Of a stretch of DNA of 64,000 nucleotides, positions 56,700 to 64,000 are shown piece after piece. The notes beneath the pieces are model-generated. The model had not been told where the DNA came from and searched no databases. It saw only the letters and a list, made by a program, of their open reading frames with translations. A program made the translations under genes and the position numbers. Every line of letters begins with the position of its first letter. The stretch's first letter is position 1. Source of the stretch: Bacillus manliponensis (GTDB lineage Bacteria > Bacillota > Bacilli > Bacillales > Bacillaceae_G); NCBI RefSeq assembly GCF_000712595.1, contig NZ_JOTN01000002.1:124001-188000 (forward strand), read 5' to 3'.

Positions 56700-56852
56700 A
56701 AGGATAACAACATCACCTTAGATGTTGTTGCCAACCGCGGAGAAGACTTACGTTTCCCCATAAGTTCTTCCTCCGGTTTCTCCTCTCCCTTTGCCTTCTT
56801 GCTAGTACATGTTACTAGTGTAAGAAGGGCCCTGCTTTTGCAGGGTTTTTTT
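56700..56852 (+). ncRNA. Candidate structured RNA/leader with intrinsic terminator
   Basis: Four successive plus-strand hairpins are visible. They are AACAACATC/GATGTTGTT (56706-56729, perfect 9 bp); an imperfect long hairpin CCGCGGAGAAG ... CTTCCTCCGG (56735-56776); CCTTCTT-CTAGTA/TACTAG-AAGAAGG (56794-56828); and a terminator CCCTGC/GCAGGG with seven T (56830-56852). It ends 61 bases before a plus-strand gene of unknown function. It lies in the rsmD(ylbH)-ylbG gap, where a ylbH-leader RNA motif has been described in Bacillus; identity with that motif is possible but unproven. Confidence 0.6.
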
Positions 56853-56913
56853 CTTTGTCTTCTTTTCATTTTGAATATGAAATGATACAGTAAAAGAAAG
56901 AGGAGGCATAAAT

Positions 56914-57303
56914 ATGATTCAACGTTTTATCGAACTAGGAGAAGGATACTCCGATTTATACGAATTAGTCGAAATTGCAAAAGCAAATAAACATCGCGTA
57001 ACACATATGCTACAATTTAATACAGTTAAGCAAGAGAAAACTGTTTGTTCCCTTGTTGTTGTTTTAAAACCAACTGAAACCGGAAACTTTCAACCGTTAT
57101 ATATTTGCCGAGAAGGCATTCCTGTATTAGAAAACAAAAAAAGTAAACGTATTGCCTTATTTGAGGAAACTGCTGAACAACTTGGAAAAAAGGTTGTTTC
57201 TTTTACAGTAAAACCATCTTCAACTTTCCCAGAAAACGAGCTATATTTTAATCATTTAATCGGCATTTTACGTATGAACCACTTCATTCCACCAATGCAA
57301 TAA
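56914..57303 (+). CDS. Conserved hypothetical protein, possible target of upstream leader RNA
   Basis: The 129-residue soluble protein has no membrane helix or known motif; it is well balanced in charge and ends in FNHLIGILRMNHFIPP. Homologues occur in the B. cereus group as I recall (possibly DUF7147), with no experimentally known role. ATG 56914 has an excellent AGAGGAGG site. It follows the structured RNA and terminator and shares a bidirectional terminator with ylbG. Confidence 0.75.
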   Translation: MIQRFIELGEGYSDLYELVEIAKANKHRVTHMLQFNTVKQEKTVCSLVVVLKPTETGNFQPLYICREGIPVLENKKSKRIALFEETAEQLGKKVVSFTVKPSSTFPENELYFNHLIGILRMNHFIPPMQ

Positions 57304-57395
57304 CGAAGTAACTATATAGCATGAAACCTTGCCGATTTAATCCTTGTTACTTGTAACAACAATAGACTTTACATACTATTTTTTATATACATACA

Positions 57396-57421
57396 AAAAA
57401 CCACCGCACGCGGTGGTTTTT
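57396..57421. terminator. Bidirectional terminator between hypothetical gene and ylbG
   Basis: AAAAACCACCG-CAC-GCGGTGGTTTTT forms a strong GC stem with A- and T-runs, serving both convergent genes. Confidence 0.88.
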
Positions 57422-57696
57422 TAATCTACTTTATTATAATCATATTCTTTTGCACGATCTGGTCTTGAATTTTCAAACTCTGTTTTTAAAAACGGACGGT
57501 AAGATGGTTCTACTTTCTTCACAAACGGTAATTTATTCATTTTTTGCAACATATGTTCCATTTGTTCCATATCACAATATACAACCACATATTTCAATCG
57601 CTTTGATATGTAATGAATATTCCCATACTTCCTTAAAGTTTTAGCATGTTTTAACGAATGTAAATAAACAATCATGCTTTGTCGCTGCCCAAACAT
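57421..57696 (-). CDS. ylbG: DUF2129-family protein YlbG
   Basis: The 91-residue protein begins [19 protein letters not shown] and has the family pattern [17 protein letters not shown] and a C-terminal [10 protein letters not shown]. Function is unknown; it always sits beside ylbF (ricF) in bacilli, suggesting a connected role. Confidence 0.92.
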   Translation of the reverse strand: MFGQRQSMIVYLHSLKHAKTLRKYGNIHYISKRLKYVVVYCDMEQMEHMLQKMNKLPFVKKVEPSYRPFLKTEFENSRPDRAKEYDYNKVD

Positions 57697-57739
57697 AATC
57701 TTCTCCTTCTTCTCCTTTTATATCTTTTTACATTACAAA

Positions 57740-57896
57740 ATAAAGTGAAACTTCAATCAGCGGGGGTTCTCCATCCCCCACTGATTGTTAGGTGAACCAA
57801 TCGGGCTTTTACGGGCTGTTTATCTCCCACCTAAACTTCTCTGAATCCTCTAAGTTTTGAGACGGGAATCTTACAGCCCGCAAATAGTGGGATAAA
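57740..57896 (+). repeat. bcr1-type repeat, full copy C
   Basis: The 157-bp unit is bounded by ATAAA (57740-57744 and 57892-57896). It keeps the first hairpin (AATCAGCGGGGG ... CCCCCACTGATT), CCAATCGGGC, and the second hairpin CTCCCACCT with a degenerate right arm. It lies between ylbG and ricF. Confidence 0.85.
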
Positions 57897-57965
57897 CAGA
57901 ACTACATCTATATAACTGATTGTATCACGCAACATAGTTTTTTGTATCCGTTTTCTTTCTCTTTA

Positions 57966-57990
57966 AAAAACGGGGTCAATCACCCCGTTT
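57966..57990 (-). terminator. Terminator of ricF
   Basis: AAAACGGGGT-CAATC-ACCCCGTTTT is a perfect hairpin, with the ricF stop codon inside it and a T-run on the minus strand. Confidence 0.82.
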
Positions 57991-58432
57991 TCTTACAGCC
58001 ACAGCCGCCTCCTGTACCACAGCCACCTCCACAGCCACCTGCATCAAAGAATGGATTTCCTGTTGGAACCTTAATAGAAGGAGAGACTTCTGATCCTACA
58101 ATTACACTAATTTCATCTAGCAACTTTTGCAAATCATTTTCAGCCTTTTTAAAAGCCGCAATTTTTTCATGTAAATCTACAGATCGCTTCAGCTCTCGCA
58201 TTTGCTTTGTAACAAAAGTAAAGTCCGGATGATATTTTCCAAAGCGTTGCACTTCATCATAACGCTCCTTCATCGCTGTAAACTGTTGAATTAATGCTTG
58301 TACTTCTTCATCTTGCTTCAGTACTTTATAACACTCTCGGTACTGTTCGGCTATATCTGAACAAACAACTGCCTTCGCAAGTTGTTCTGCTTTTTCTAAC
58401 ATCATTACGCTCTCTAGCGTCGCTACGATCAT
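57980..58432 (-). CDS. ricF: RicF (YlbF), Fe-S regulator of RNA processing
   Basis: RicF forms the RicA-RicF-RicT (Y-) complex that carries Fe-S clusters and directs RNase Y cleavage of operon mRNAs; it affects sporulation, competence and biofilm. The 150-residue protein has a helical core (MKERYDEVQRFGKYHPDF) and a C-terminal Gly/Cys tail with six Cys (GGCGGGCGTGGGCGC). ATG 58432 follows GGAGGTG; an upstream in-frame start is not family-like. Confidence 0.92.
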   Translation of the reverse strand: MIVATLESVMMLEKAEQLAKAVVCSDIAEQYRECYKVLKQDEEVQALIQQFTAMKERYDEVQRFGKYHPDFTFVTKQMRELKRSVDLHEKIAAFKKAENDLQKLLDEISVIVGSEVSPSIKVPTGNPFFDAGGCGGGCGTGGGCGCKKTG

Positions 58433-58509
58433 GAGAGACACCTCCGAGTATTCATCATACCACATTTATAAAAGAACTACTAATCCCTATATACGATCCC
58501 ATAATAAAA

Positions 58510-58543
58510 TAATTCGTGAACGCTAAAACGCCCACGAATTAAA
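58510..58543 (-). terminator. Terminator of the histidine phosphatase gene
   Basis: AATTCGTG/CACGAATT pair across a 16-base loop that has further partial pairing (GCG/CGC), followed by ATTTTATT on the minus strand. Confidence 0.6.
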
Positions 58544-58553
58544 AATTTGTCTA

Positions 58554-59123
58554 TTAACAAATGTGTTCAGCTACATTATAACGTAACACATTCCACGTTC
58601 CATCTATGTTTTTCACATAATTCATACACGCATTTTTCAGCGGTGTTTTAAATGTAATTTCTTCTGGTGAGATTGCATGTAACATCGCTTTAATCGCGTG
58701 CGAATGTGCGACAATAATCACTCGTTTACCAACATTACGCTCTGCAATATCTTGAAGCGCTAAAAAACAGCGTTCTACAAGCTCTTCATCCGTTTCCATC
58801 CCTTCCACATCACCAGCTGAAATCGCCTCTCTTACTTCAACAACAGGTTTTCCCGATGCTACTCCAAAGTTTCTTTCCACGAAACGTTCATCAAGATGTA
58901 TTGTGTCAACCCCTATCTTATGCGCAATTGCTTTCGCAGTTTCATGAGCTCTAACTAAAGGGCTGCTTACAATTACATCCCATTCTTCATTTTGTAGTGC
59001 TTCAGCGCTTTGATTTGCTTGTCTTTTTCCAACCTCATTCAAAGGAATATCTTCACGCCCTTGAATAATTTCTTGAAAATTCCAATCAGTTTGTCCATGT
59101 CGTACTAAACAAATTTCCGTCAT
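58554..59123 (-). CDS. Histidine phosphatase-family protein
   Basis: The 189-residue protein has the phosphoglycerate-mutase-like LVRHGQTDWN motif with catalytic His9, Glu near residue 82 (the VERNFG segment), and VAHSHAIKAML near 140. It is a broad-range phosphatase of the PhoE/GpmB type; the substrate cannot be told. It is not part of the B. subtilis ylb series at this place. Confidence 0.9.
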   Translation of the reverse strand: MTEICLVRHGQTDWNFQEIIQGREDIPLNEVGKRQANQSAEALQNEEWDVIVSSPLVRAHETAKAIAHKIGVDTIHLDERFVERNFGVASGKPVVEVREAISAGDVEGMETDEELVERCFLALQDIAERNVGKRVIIVAHSHAIKAMLHAISPEEITFKTPLKNACMNYVKNIDGTWNVLRYNVAEHIC

Positions 59124-59274
59124 GTTGTAGCTCCTTCTGTCTTTGATCCATTTCTATTGTAACAAAAGTTCTACATGACGGACACATAGAAATCATTATA
59201 TTATTTGGACGACAAAATGGCTGCTACGCATATACAAACATACTTCTTTCACTCATAAAAACAACTCTTTACTT

Positions 59275-59520
59275 TTAGCTTCCATTTTGCTGCCGCATAT
59301 ATTGAAACATGTCTATCATTAAAGAAGCAACCGATAACTGATTTTGAAATTTTGTAACTTTATCCGGAATCGTCTTCTTTAAATATTGCATTGCCGCTAA
59401 TTCAAACGCTTCCTTATCATCCGGATTACGAGATAATTTTCGATACCAATATGGTTGTTCACGAATATACCGTTCTAAATCTTCATCTGCACGTATATAC
59501 TCCAGAATTTCTGCTCGCAT
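59275..59520 (-). CDS. ylbE: YlbE-like protein
   Basis: The 81-residue protein matches YlbE by sequence feel (RADEDLERYIREQPYWYRKLSRNP) and by position next to ylbD. Function is unknown. ATG 59520 follows TAGGAGGAG. Confidence 0.85.
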   Translation of the reverse strand: MRAEILEYIRADEDLERYIREQPYWYRKLSRNPDDKEAFELAAMQYLKKTIPDKVTKFQNQLSVASLMIDMFQYMRQQNGS

Positions 59521-59532
59521 CCCTTTCTCCTC

Positions 59533-59946
59533 CTAGTCCTTTTGAAAAAAGAACGGATTGTTCTCAGACTTCTCTTTTTTCTCGGTTGTCCGGTTCCCTT
59601 GAAATTGCTGTATTACCTGTTGAACACTCCCAATTGCACTTGTAACATTTGTTATATGTTGTTGCACTTGTTCTACATCTAAATTCTTAAAAAAAGATAC
59701 CATCTGTCCCATAAAGTCTTCAGACTTCTCTTTCTTTTGTTCCTCTTGTATACGAGAATTCTCCTCATTATCTACTCTATATCGTTTCCATATTTCATCA
59801 TCTTCACCCAATAAATACCATTCTTCATAAAATTGCTGCCACGTTTTCTTTCCCTCCCGAACATCATGAACCAATTTCGGATGACGATTCACAAATACCT
59901 TGAATTTTTGAACGGAAGGATGTAATTCTCCTTTCATTGTTGTCAT
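59533..59946 (-). CDS. ylbD: YlbD-type putative spore coat protein
   Basis: The 137-residue protein has the family N-terminus (HPSVQKFKVFVNRHPKLV, WQQFYEEWYLLGEDD), a charged linker, and an amphipathic C-terminal helix (TNVTSAIGSVQQVIQQFQG). YlbD is described as a sigma-E-dependent putative coat protein in B. subtilis; the role here is inferred. ATG 59946 is six bases after GAGGTG; the upstream GTG overlaps that site. Confidence 0.82.
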   Translation of the reverse strand: MTTMKGELHPSVQKFKVFVNRHPKLVHDVREGKKTWQQFYEEWYLLGEDDEIWKRYRVDNEENSRIQEEQKKEKSEDFMGQMVSFFKNLDVEQVQQHITNVTSAIGSVQQVIQQFQGNRTTEKKEKSENNPFFFQKD

Positions 59947-59991
59947 TTTACTCACCTCGCCGAATATAACCTCTCGCTATATTGTAAGAAA

Positions 59992-60036
59992 AAAAAAGCA
60001 CATGGTTCGCCCATTTTTAGGCGAACTATGTGCTTT
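59992..60036 (-). terminator. Terminator of ylbC
   Basis: AAAGCACAT-GTTCGCC pairs with GGCGAAC-ATGTGCTTT with one mismatch; the T-run follows on the minus strand. Confidence 0.85.
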
Positions 60037-61079
60037 TATTTTCGAATAAAATTTTGCGTATAATACTTGTCACGTACCCCCACACCTAAATTGGTAAACT
60101 CTTCGTTTAACAAGTTTTCACGGTGTCCTTCACTGTTCAACCAACCTTGCACAGCTGCAATACCATCTGTATGCTGCGCCGCAATATTTTCTCCCGCCAA
60201 CTGAAACGCTACCTCTCCTCGTTGTAATCGATCACCTAATGCTCCAAACTTCGGAGAATCATGAGAAAAATATTCGTTCTTTTGCATATCTTCACTATGG
60301 CCATATGCCACTTCAGCTGTTTGTTGATCCCATTCAAGAAGAGATAATTGATGACGTGTACGAATAACATTTGTAAGATCTAAAATTTGCTGCGCATTTC
60401 CTTGCTCAATTAATTTCATTTGTTCTTCTGACACATTAGCTTGGTCTAACAGCTCTCCCGAGTATACAAGTTGATACGGTCTCTGCTTCACGAGCGTAAC
60501 ACTATCCATATACCTCACACCGACAAGTTCTTGTGTAAAACGATCAAAGTATAACTGTGCCCATATATCTTCTTCCACAGGAATCAACGGTTGCTCTGCT
60601 AACTCATCTTGCGATAATTCAAATTGGTAGCTACCTCTTCCTATCTCAAGTGATACTTCATTCGAAAATGGGATTTGTTTGTAAATGGCATCATACGTTG
60701 AGCCAATTTTTAACGGCGCTATATCTACTTCTTCACCAGCCACATATGCCGTAACAACTTTATGGTTTTCAATCCCAAATTGTACATATTGAGCAGCATC
60801 TTCGTTATTGTATACCCACCATTCATATCCATAAGCTGATGGCTCAATTCTTACCGGCTCTCCCCATTTTGCTAACAAACTTTCTGCTTCACTGCCGATA
60901 AGATATGAAATATTTTCTGTTATATTTTCGTTTTTCTGTCCGCTTTTTTGTTTTATCAACTGACTTTCTTTTTTCGAATTTGATGGTTGTGATATATATT
61001 CAGAAACGAGTAATTTCCCGTATAAATGAATGATTAAAATTAAAATTGTAATGCATATAACACGAAGTACTGTCTTCAA
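60036..61079 (-). CDS. ylbC: CAP-domain protein YlbC
   Basis: The 347-residue protein has an N-terminal membrane anchor (about 6-25), a CAP-associated N-terminal domain (about 60-200) and a C-terminal CAP/SCP domain (about 225-347). The CAP motifs are LLEWDQQTAEVAYGHSEDM, YFSHDSP, AGENIA and GHRENLL. It is probably displayed outside the cytoplasmic membrane; function is unknown. The start is TTG 61079, eight bases after GGAGG. Confidence 0.88.
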   Translation of the reverse strand: MKTVLRVICITILILIIHLYGKLLVSEYISQPSNSKKESQLIKQKSGQKNENITENISYLIGSEAESLLAKWGEPVRIEPSAYGYEWWVYNNEDAAQYVQFGIENHKVVTAYVAGEEVDIAPLKIGSTYDAIYKQIPFSNEVSLEIGRGSYQFELSQDELAEQPLIPVEEDIWAQLYFDRFTQELVGVRYMDSVTLVKQRPYQLVYSGELLDQANVSEEQMKLIEQGNAQQILDLTNVIRTRHQLSLLEWDQQTAEVAYGHSEDMQKNEYFSHDSPKFGALGDRLQRGEVAFQLAGENIAAQHTDGIAAVQGWLNSEGHRENLLNEEFTNLGVGVRDKYYTQNFIRK

Positions 61080-61291
61080 TCAATATACCTCCTAAACAAA
61101 CATAAAATTGAGGTATGCACAAACAAAACTCTTCCTTATTATTTTGTGTGTACTACACTACGTCCACTATATCATATTTCTTTTATAAAAGCAGATATTA
61201 TCACTTTACCTCTTTATATGAATTGCGATTTCTTATTATTCGTACTATTATAAAAACAAAGACTTTTATATTGAACTAAGGAGGATATACA

Positions 61292-61657
61292 ATGAAATTC
61301 ACAAATACAAAAATCGAAAACATTGTTGTTGATTTCAATCGCTTAACTGCAGTTATGGAAGAACATCGATTCGTATTAGCAGGACAATGGGATTATGAAC
61401 GCGTTACATATGACTACAAATTTGAAGTGTTACAACATGTGTATTATTTACGTATTCGCGGAGTTGCTGTAAAAGGAGATATAGGTGGAAGTCACGCAGA
61501 AGTCAAACTACTAGCACCTCTTCTTGGTAAACATTACTATCCTCATGGTGTTGAATATGGTGCGGATGAGACTTTCCCAACAAACGTTCTTCAAAAAAGC
61601 GAACAACTGCTACAAAATATTGAGAAAGAGCTAGAAGAATTAGCAATTACTGAGTAA
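61292..61657 (+). CDS. YugN-like family protein
   Basis: The 121-residue protein is all soluble, with the YugN-type pattern (YDYKFEVLQHVYYLRIRG, AEVKLLAPLLGKHYYPHGVEY). The family function is unknown. ATG 61292 follows AAGGAGG. It stands alone on the plus strand between ylbC and the ctaG terminator; a bcr1 repeat follows. Confidence 0.8.
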   Translation: MKFTNTKIENIVVDFNRLTAVMEEHRFVLAGQWDYERVTYDYKFEVLQHVYYLRIRGVAVKGDIGGSHAEVKLLAPLLGKHYYPHGVEYGADETFPTNVLQKSEQLLQNIEKELEELAITE

Positions 61658-61709
61658 AATTATATTTTATTTCTTCCTTAAGAAAAACCTCAAATGATAT
61701 CATGCATAC

Positions 61710-61790
61710 ATAAAGTGAAGCTTCAATCAGTAGGGTTTTCTCCATCCCCCATTGATTGTTAGTTGAACCAATCGGGCTTTAGCAAATAAA
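61710..61790 (+). repeat. bcr1-type repeat, truncated copy D
   Basis: ATAAAGTGAAGCTTC, the first hairpin (AATCAGTAGGG ... CCCCATTGATT) and CCAATCGGGCTTT are present. The second hairpin is deleted and the unit ends in AGCAAATAAA, which forms the A-run of the ctaG terminator. Confidence 0.75.
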
Positions 61791-61825
61791 AAAAGGTGTA
61801 CAAAAACTTTTGTACACCTTTTTTA
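61787..61825 (-). terminator. Terminator of ctaG
   Basis: AAAAAGGTGTACA-AAAACTTT-TGTACACCTTTTT forms a long stem with a T-run on the minus strand; the ctaG stop lies in the flank. Confidence 0.87.
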
Positions 61826-62728
61826 TTTTGCCTGTAAGTGAGGTGGGAGTTTATGTAACTGCTCCGCATCTCTTTTCCGTTCTTTCCGGGCCCAGTTAAA
61901 AAACACATATCCTATAATTAAGCCATATACAATCTCTTGAACGACCTTCATAATAATTCCACCTGTTTGCTGATCATGTAATACAGACATCCAATGTAGA
62001 AAGTCTGGGCCTGTAATATTTAAATCCGCTAATGTTCCAGCTGGCACACAAAGCTCCATCGCATTCATCCATGCACTTGGGTCTGTATATGTTTTAAATA
62101 ATGGTGCACTAGCAAATATGATAAGTGCACACGCTGGTGTTAATAACACACCATTGGCAAACATATAGCCAATTTTCTTTATATCACTTAATGTTTGGTA
62201 CTGCGGAAGTGGATTTAACATTGGCCACCACAACATAATTGACGTAAAAAACAGTATACTTAGCACAAGAGGATGACCAATCTGACTTTGTTTCACTGTA
62301 TCAAATACAATCGGTAAATGATATAGGGAGAAAAGGCCATTAAAAAGAAATAATGCAATTAATGGCTTTGCAAATATATATAAGATTACTTTCACAAAGC
62401 GAAACGACGTAACATACTGCAATAACCAAGCAGGCAAACCAAGTAATAACAATGGTGGCACCGCAATATACATCACTGCCATTTCAAACATATGTGCACT
62501 AAAAATAATATGTCCAAGTAAATCTATCGGTCCGCCCTTTACAAAATAAAGAAGAACAATCCCCATTGTAAAGCACAGTATTTGTTTTTTACTTACCTTT
62601 TCACTGTTTGAAAAATTCTTTCGATACGGCCCAATAATCACAAAATATCCAATAAACACCGCCAACATAAACAGTAAAAATACCGGACTCCATAGTGCCT
62701 CAAATCCAAAGATCCATAAGTTGCTCAC
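61823..62728 (-). CDS. ctaG: Cytochrome c oxidase assembly factor CtaG
   Basis: CtaG is a multi-pass membrane protein (301 residues, about seven spans) needed for active caa3 oxidase, probably for CuB delivery. It has the family pattern (FGFEALWSP, HIIFSAHMFEMA, LMWWP-like LWWPMLNPLP). The start is GTG 62728, spaced from AAAGGTGGG; the upstream in-frame extension is not family-like. Confidence 0.93.
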   Translation of the reverse strand: MSNLWIFGFEALWSPVFLLFMLAVFIGYFVIIGPYRKNFSNSEKVSKKQILCFTMGIVLLYFVKGGPIDLLGHIIFSAHMFEMAVMYIAVPPLLLLGLPAWLLQYVTSFRFVKVILYIFAKPLIALFLFNGLFSLYHLPIVFDTVKQSQIGHPLVLSILFFTSIMLWWPMLNPLPQYQTLSDIKKIGYMFANGVLLTPACALIIFASAPLFKTYTDPSAWMNAMELCVPAGTLADLNITGPDFLHWMSVLHDQQTGGIIMKVVQEIVYGLIIGYVFFNWARKERKRDAEQLHKLPPHLQAK

Positions 62729-62797
62729 TTCACTACACCCACCTTTTACTGTCATAGTGAAAAGAGGGATTGATAACAACCTCAATCCCTCTCCCCC

Positions 62798-63136
62798 TTA
62801 AATCCATACAATCGTCATAAACGTTAAAATTGTAATTAACCCTACTAGTAACCCTGAATATAAAAAGAACGCTGGCACCTCATGACCTTTATGATTCATG
62901 TGCATAAAATAGTACAATTGAAAAATAACTTGTACAGCTGCTAAAAGTAAAATAAATGGTACAGAAAAAAGAGGGCTAAACGTTTTCGGATAAGCAACAG
63001 CTAAAAATGCAACAGCTGTTAGAAAAATCATTAATGCAAATGTTATCACTTGATGCTTCATTTCTTCCACACTCTTTTTTCTACGGTATGCTAAATCAAC
63101 CTTTGGACTACCTGTATTTGTTTCTTTTACTGCCAT
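62798..63136 (-). CDS. ctaF: Cytochrome c oxidase (caa3) subunit IVB
   Basis: The 112-residue membrane protein has three hydrophobic spans and the COX4-type pattern QVIFQLYYFMHMNHK. It stabilises the oxidase core. ATG 63136 follows GTGGGATAAAC-type spacing and it lies three bases after ctaE. Confidence 0.94.
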   Translation of the reverse strand: MAVKETNTGSPKVDLAYRRKKSVEEMKHQVITFALMIFLTAVAFLAVAYPKTFSPLFSVPFILLLAAVQVIFQLYYFMHMNHKGHEVPAFFLYSGLLVGLITILTFMTIVWI

Positions 63137-63139
63137 TGT

Positions 63140-63763
63140 TTATCCCACCATTCCCATTAAATATACTACAGTGAAAATAAACACCCAAACTACATCAATG
63201 AAATGCCAATAAATCGCTGCAACGTAAAATTTTGGTGCATTGTATAGATTCAAGCCACGCTTTGCATTTCGGATGATTAGGGTTGTAATCCATAATAGTC
63301 CAAACAATACGTGTAGCCCATGTGTTCCAACAAGCGCATAAAACGCAGAACCAAAAGCACTACTTTGCATCGTATGTTTAAACTCATGCGTATAATGAAT
63401 AAACTCGTAAATTTCAAAACATAAAAATCCAAGTCCAAGCAGTACAGTAATAATTAACCAAAGTTGCATCTTCTTAAAATTAAAGTTTTTCATATGATAC
63501 ATTGCATACACACTCGTTAAACTACTTGTTAATAAAAGCATTGTCATAAGAAAAACAAGCGGCATTTGAAACAGTTCTTGTGAAGTTGGACCACCATTTG
63601 TTGAATTTTTCAATGCTAAGTATGTTCCAAATAAAGAAGCAAAAAGAACGGTTTCTCCCCCTAAAAACAACCAAAAGCCAATAAACTTATTTTTCCCTTC
63701 TAATGTCGCTTTCTCAGGATCTGCCGGAAACGTTTCATTTGTTAATTTTTCCTCTGCATGCAT
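63140..63763 (-). CDS. ctaE: Cytochrome c oxidase (caa3) subunit III
   Basis: The 207-residue protein has five membrane spans and the subunit III motifs FWLFLGGETVLFASLF, GTHGLHVLFG and YWHFIDVVWVFIF. Its ATG overlaps the ctaD stop as TAATG, so the two are translationally coupled. Confidence 0.96.
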   Translation of the reverse strand: MHAEEKLTNETFPADPEKATLEGKNKFIGFWLFLGGETVLFASLFGTYLALKNSTNGGPTSQELFQMPLVFLMTMLLLTSSLTSVYAMYHMKNFNFKKMQLWLIITVLLGLGFLCFEIYEFIHYTHEFKHTMQSSAFGSAFYALVGTHGLHVLFGLLWITTLIIRNAKRGLNLYNAPKFYVAAIYWHFIDVVWVFIFTVVYLMGMVG

Positions 63764-64000
63764 TATAGCTTAACCTCCTTATCCTCTAAATCTTCTTTAT
63801 GGATATGGTACCCATGGTCATCTATAATTGAGCGGAAGAACATCGCTCCAAATGTAATAATGAAACCAATTATACATACTGCTAACCATAACTTGTCTTT
63901 ACCTGCTTCCATATACATTGCTCCAAATGCTGCAATAAAGAGACCAAGTGAAATTATAAATGGTAAAATTGAAGCGTTTGGCATATGGATATCCCCAACC
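63763..64000 (-). CDS. ctaD: Cytochrome c oxidase (caa3) subunit I, C-terminal part
   Basis: The frame is open through the window edge: upstream of the internal ATG (63984) the codons read VGDIH directly before MPNASILPF, with no stop. The 'HMPNxS' context, a two-helix membrane segment (about 5-23 and 30-50 of the visible part) and a charged tail match the C-terminal extension of caa3 subunit I. The rest of the gene lies outside. It is coupled to ctaE. Confidence 0.85.
   Translation of the reverse strand, partial: VGDIHMPNASILPFIISLGLFIAAFGAMYMEAGKDKLWLAVCIIGFIITFGAMFFRSIIDDHGYHIHKEDLEDKEVKL

Larger units (their letters stand above)
56390..56913. other. Long intergenic gap with a repeat remnant and a structured RNA
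   Basis: This 524-bp gap lies between divergent rsmD and an unknown plus-strand gene. From left to right it holds about 140 bp without recognised signals, a reversed bcr1-type remnant (56533-56601), and a multi-hairpin RNA ending in a plus-strand terminator (about 56700-56852). The final stretch carries the ribosome site of the next gene. No coding frame is convincing. Confidence 0.65.

Noticed and set aside
56615-56869. 84-residue open frame antisense to the structured RNA
   Set aside because: It is Lys/Arg-rich at one end and low-complexity hydrophobic at the other; it begins in the terminator and covers the hairpins, so it is unlikely to be a protein.

Overview
The window is a low-GC Bacillus chromosome segment. 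Gene order, protein sequences and the dispersed ATAAA-flanked repeats point to the Bacillus cereus group. From remembered homologues, several proteins (BshC, part of MraY, PyrB) look clearly different from B. cereus sensu stricto, so a divergent member such as B. cytotoxicus is possible; that is inference. Almost everything lies on the minus strand. It corresponds to the B. subtilis ctaD-ctaG-ylbC..ylbP-bshC-mraW..ftsZ-spoIIG-sigG-ylm-divIVA-ileS-lspA-pyr stretch read backwards. No phage, plasmid, CRISPR array, rRNA or tRNA gene was seen.

Layout. 1-4680: accessory end with a partial lipoprotein, a small membrane protein, a large permease, a DUF2651-like protein, and a divergent XRE-cupin regulator/LysE exporter pair around palindromic operators. 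4751-16581: complete pyrimidine operon (pyrR-pyrP-pyrB-pyrC-carA-carB-pyrK-pyrD-pyrF-pyrE) with a sigma-A promoter and three PyrR-type attenuators; the genes from pyrB to pyrE overlap or abut. 16584-25668: rluD-type gene, lspA, ylyA, ileS with an Ile T-box, divIVA and ylmHG-sepF-ylmEDC. 25814-28951: sporulation sigma genes sigG, sigE and spoIIGA, with a spoIIG promoter of 22-bp spacing. 29086-45792: division and wall (dcw) cluster ftsZ, ftsA, divIB, murB, murG, spoVE, murD, mraY, murE, spoVD, pbpB, ftsL, rsmH. 46022-59946: bshC, a panE-like gene, ylbP-ylbO-rpmF-ylbN-ylbM-ylbL-ylbK-ylbJ-coaD-rsmD, an unknown gene behind a structured leader, ylbG, ricF, a histidine phosphatase, ylbE and ylbD. 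60036-64000: ylbC (CAP domain), a yugN-like gene, and caa3 oxidase genes ctaG, ctaF, ctaE and the 3' end of ctaD.

The most noteworthy points are: (i) ylbM/tmcAL has no ATG, GTG or TTG start in front of its catalytic HxGH motif and appears to start at ATA (or ATT) behind a good Shine-Dalgarno; (ii) a structured RNA ending in an intrinsic terminator lies just upstream of an uncharacterised gene; (iii) seven copies or remnants of a bcr1-type mobile repeat, several in or beside terminators, one splitting a terminator hairpin; (iv) a second, unrelated three-copy repeat family, two copies in tandem between sigE and sigG; (v) mraZ is missing from the head of the dcw cluster.

I found no wholly new multi-gene system. 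The core is conserved; the novelty is in start codons, RNA structures and repeats. Family assignments come from recognising sequences by eye and from synteny; no database search was run.
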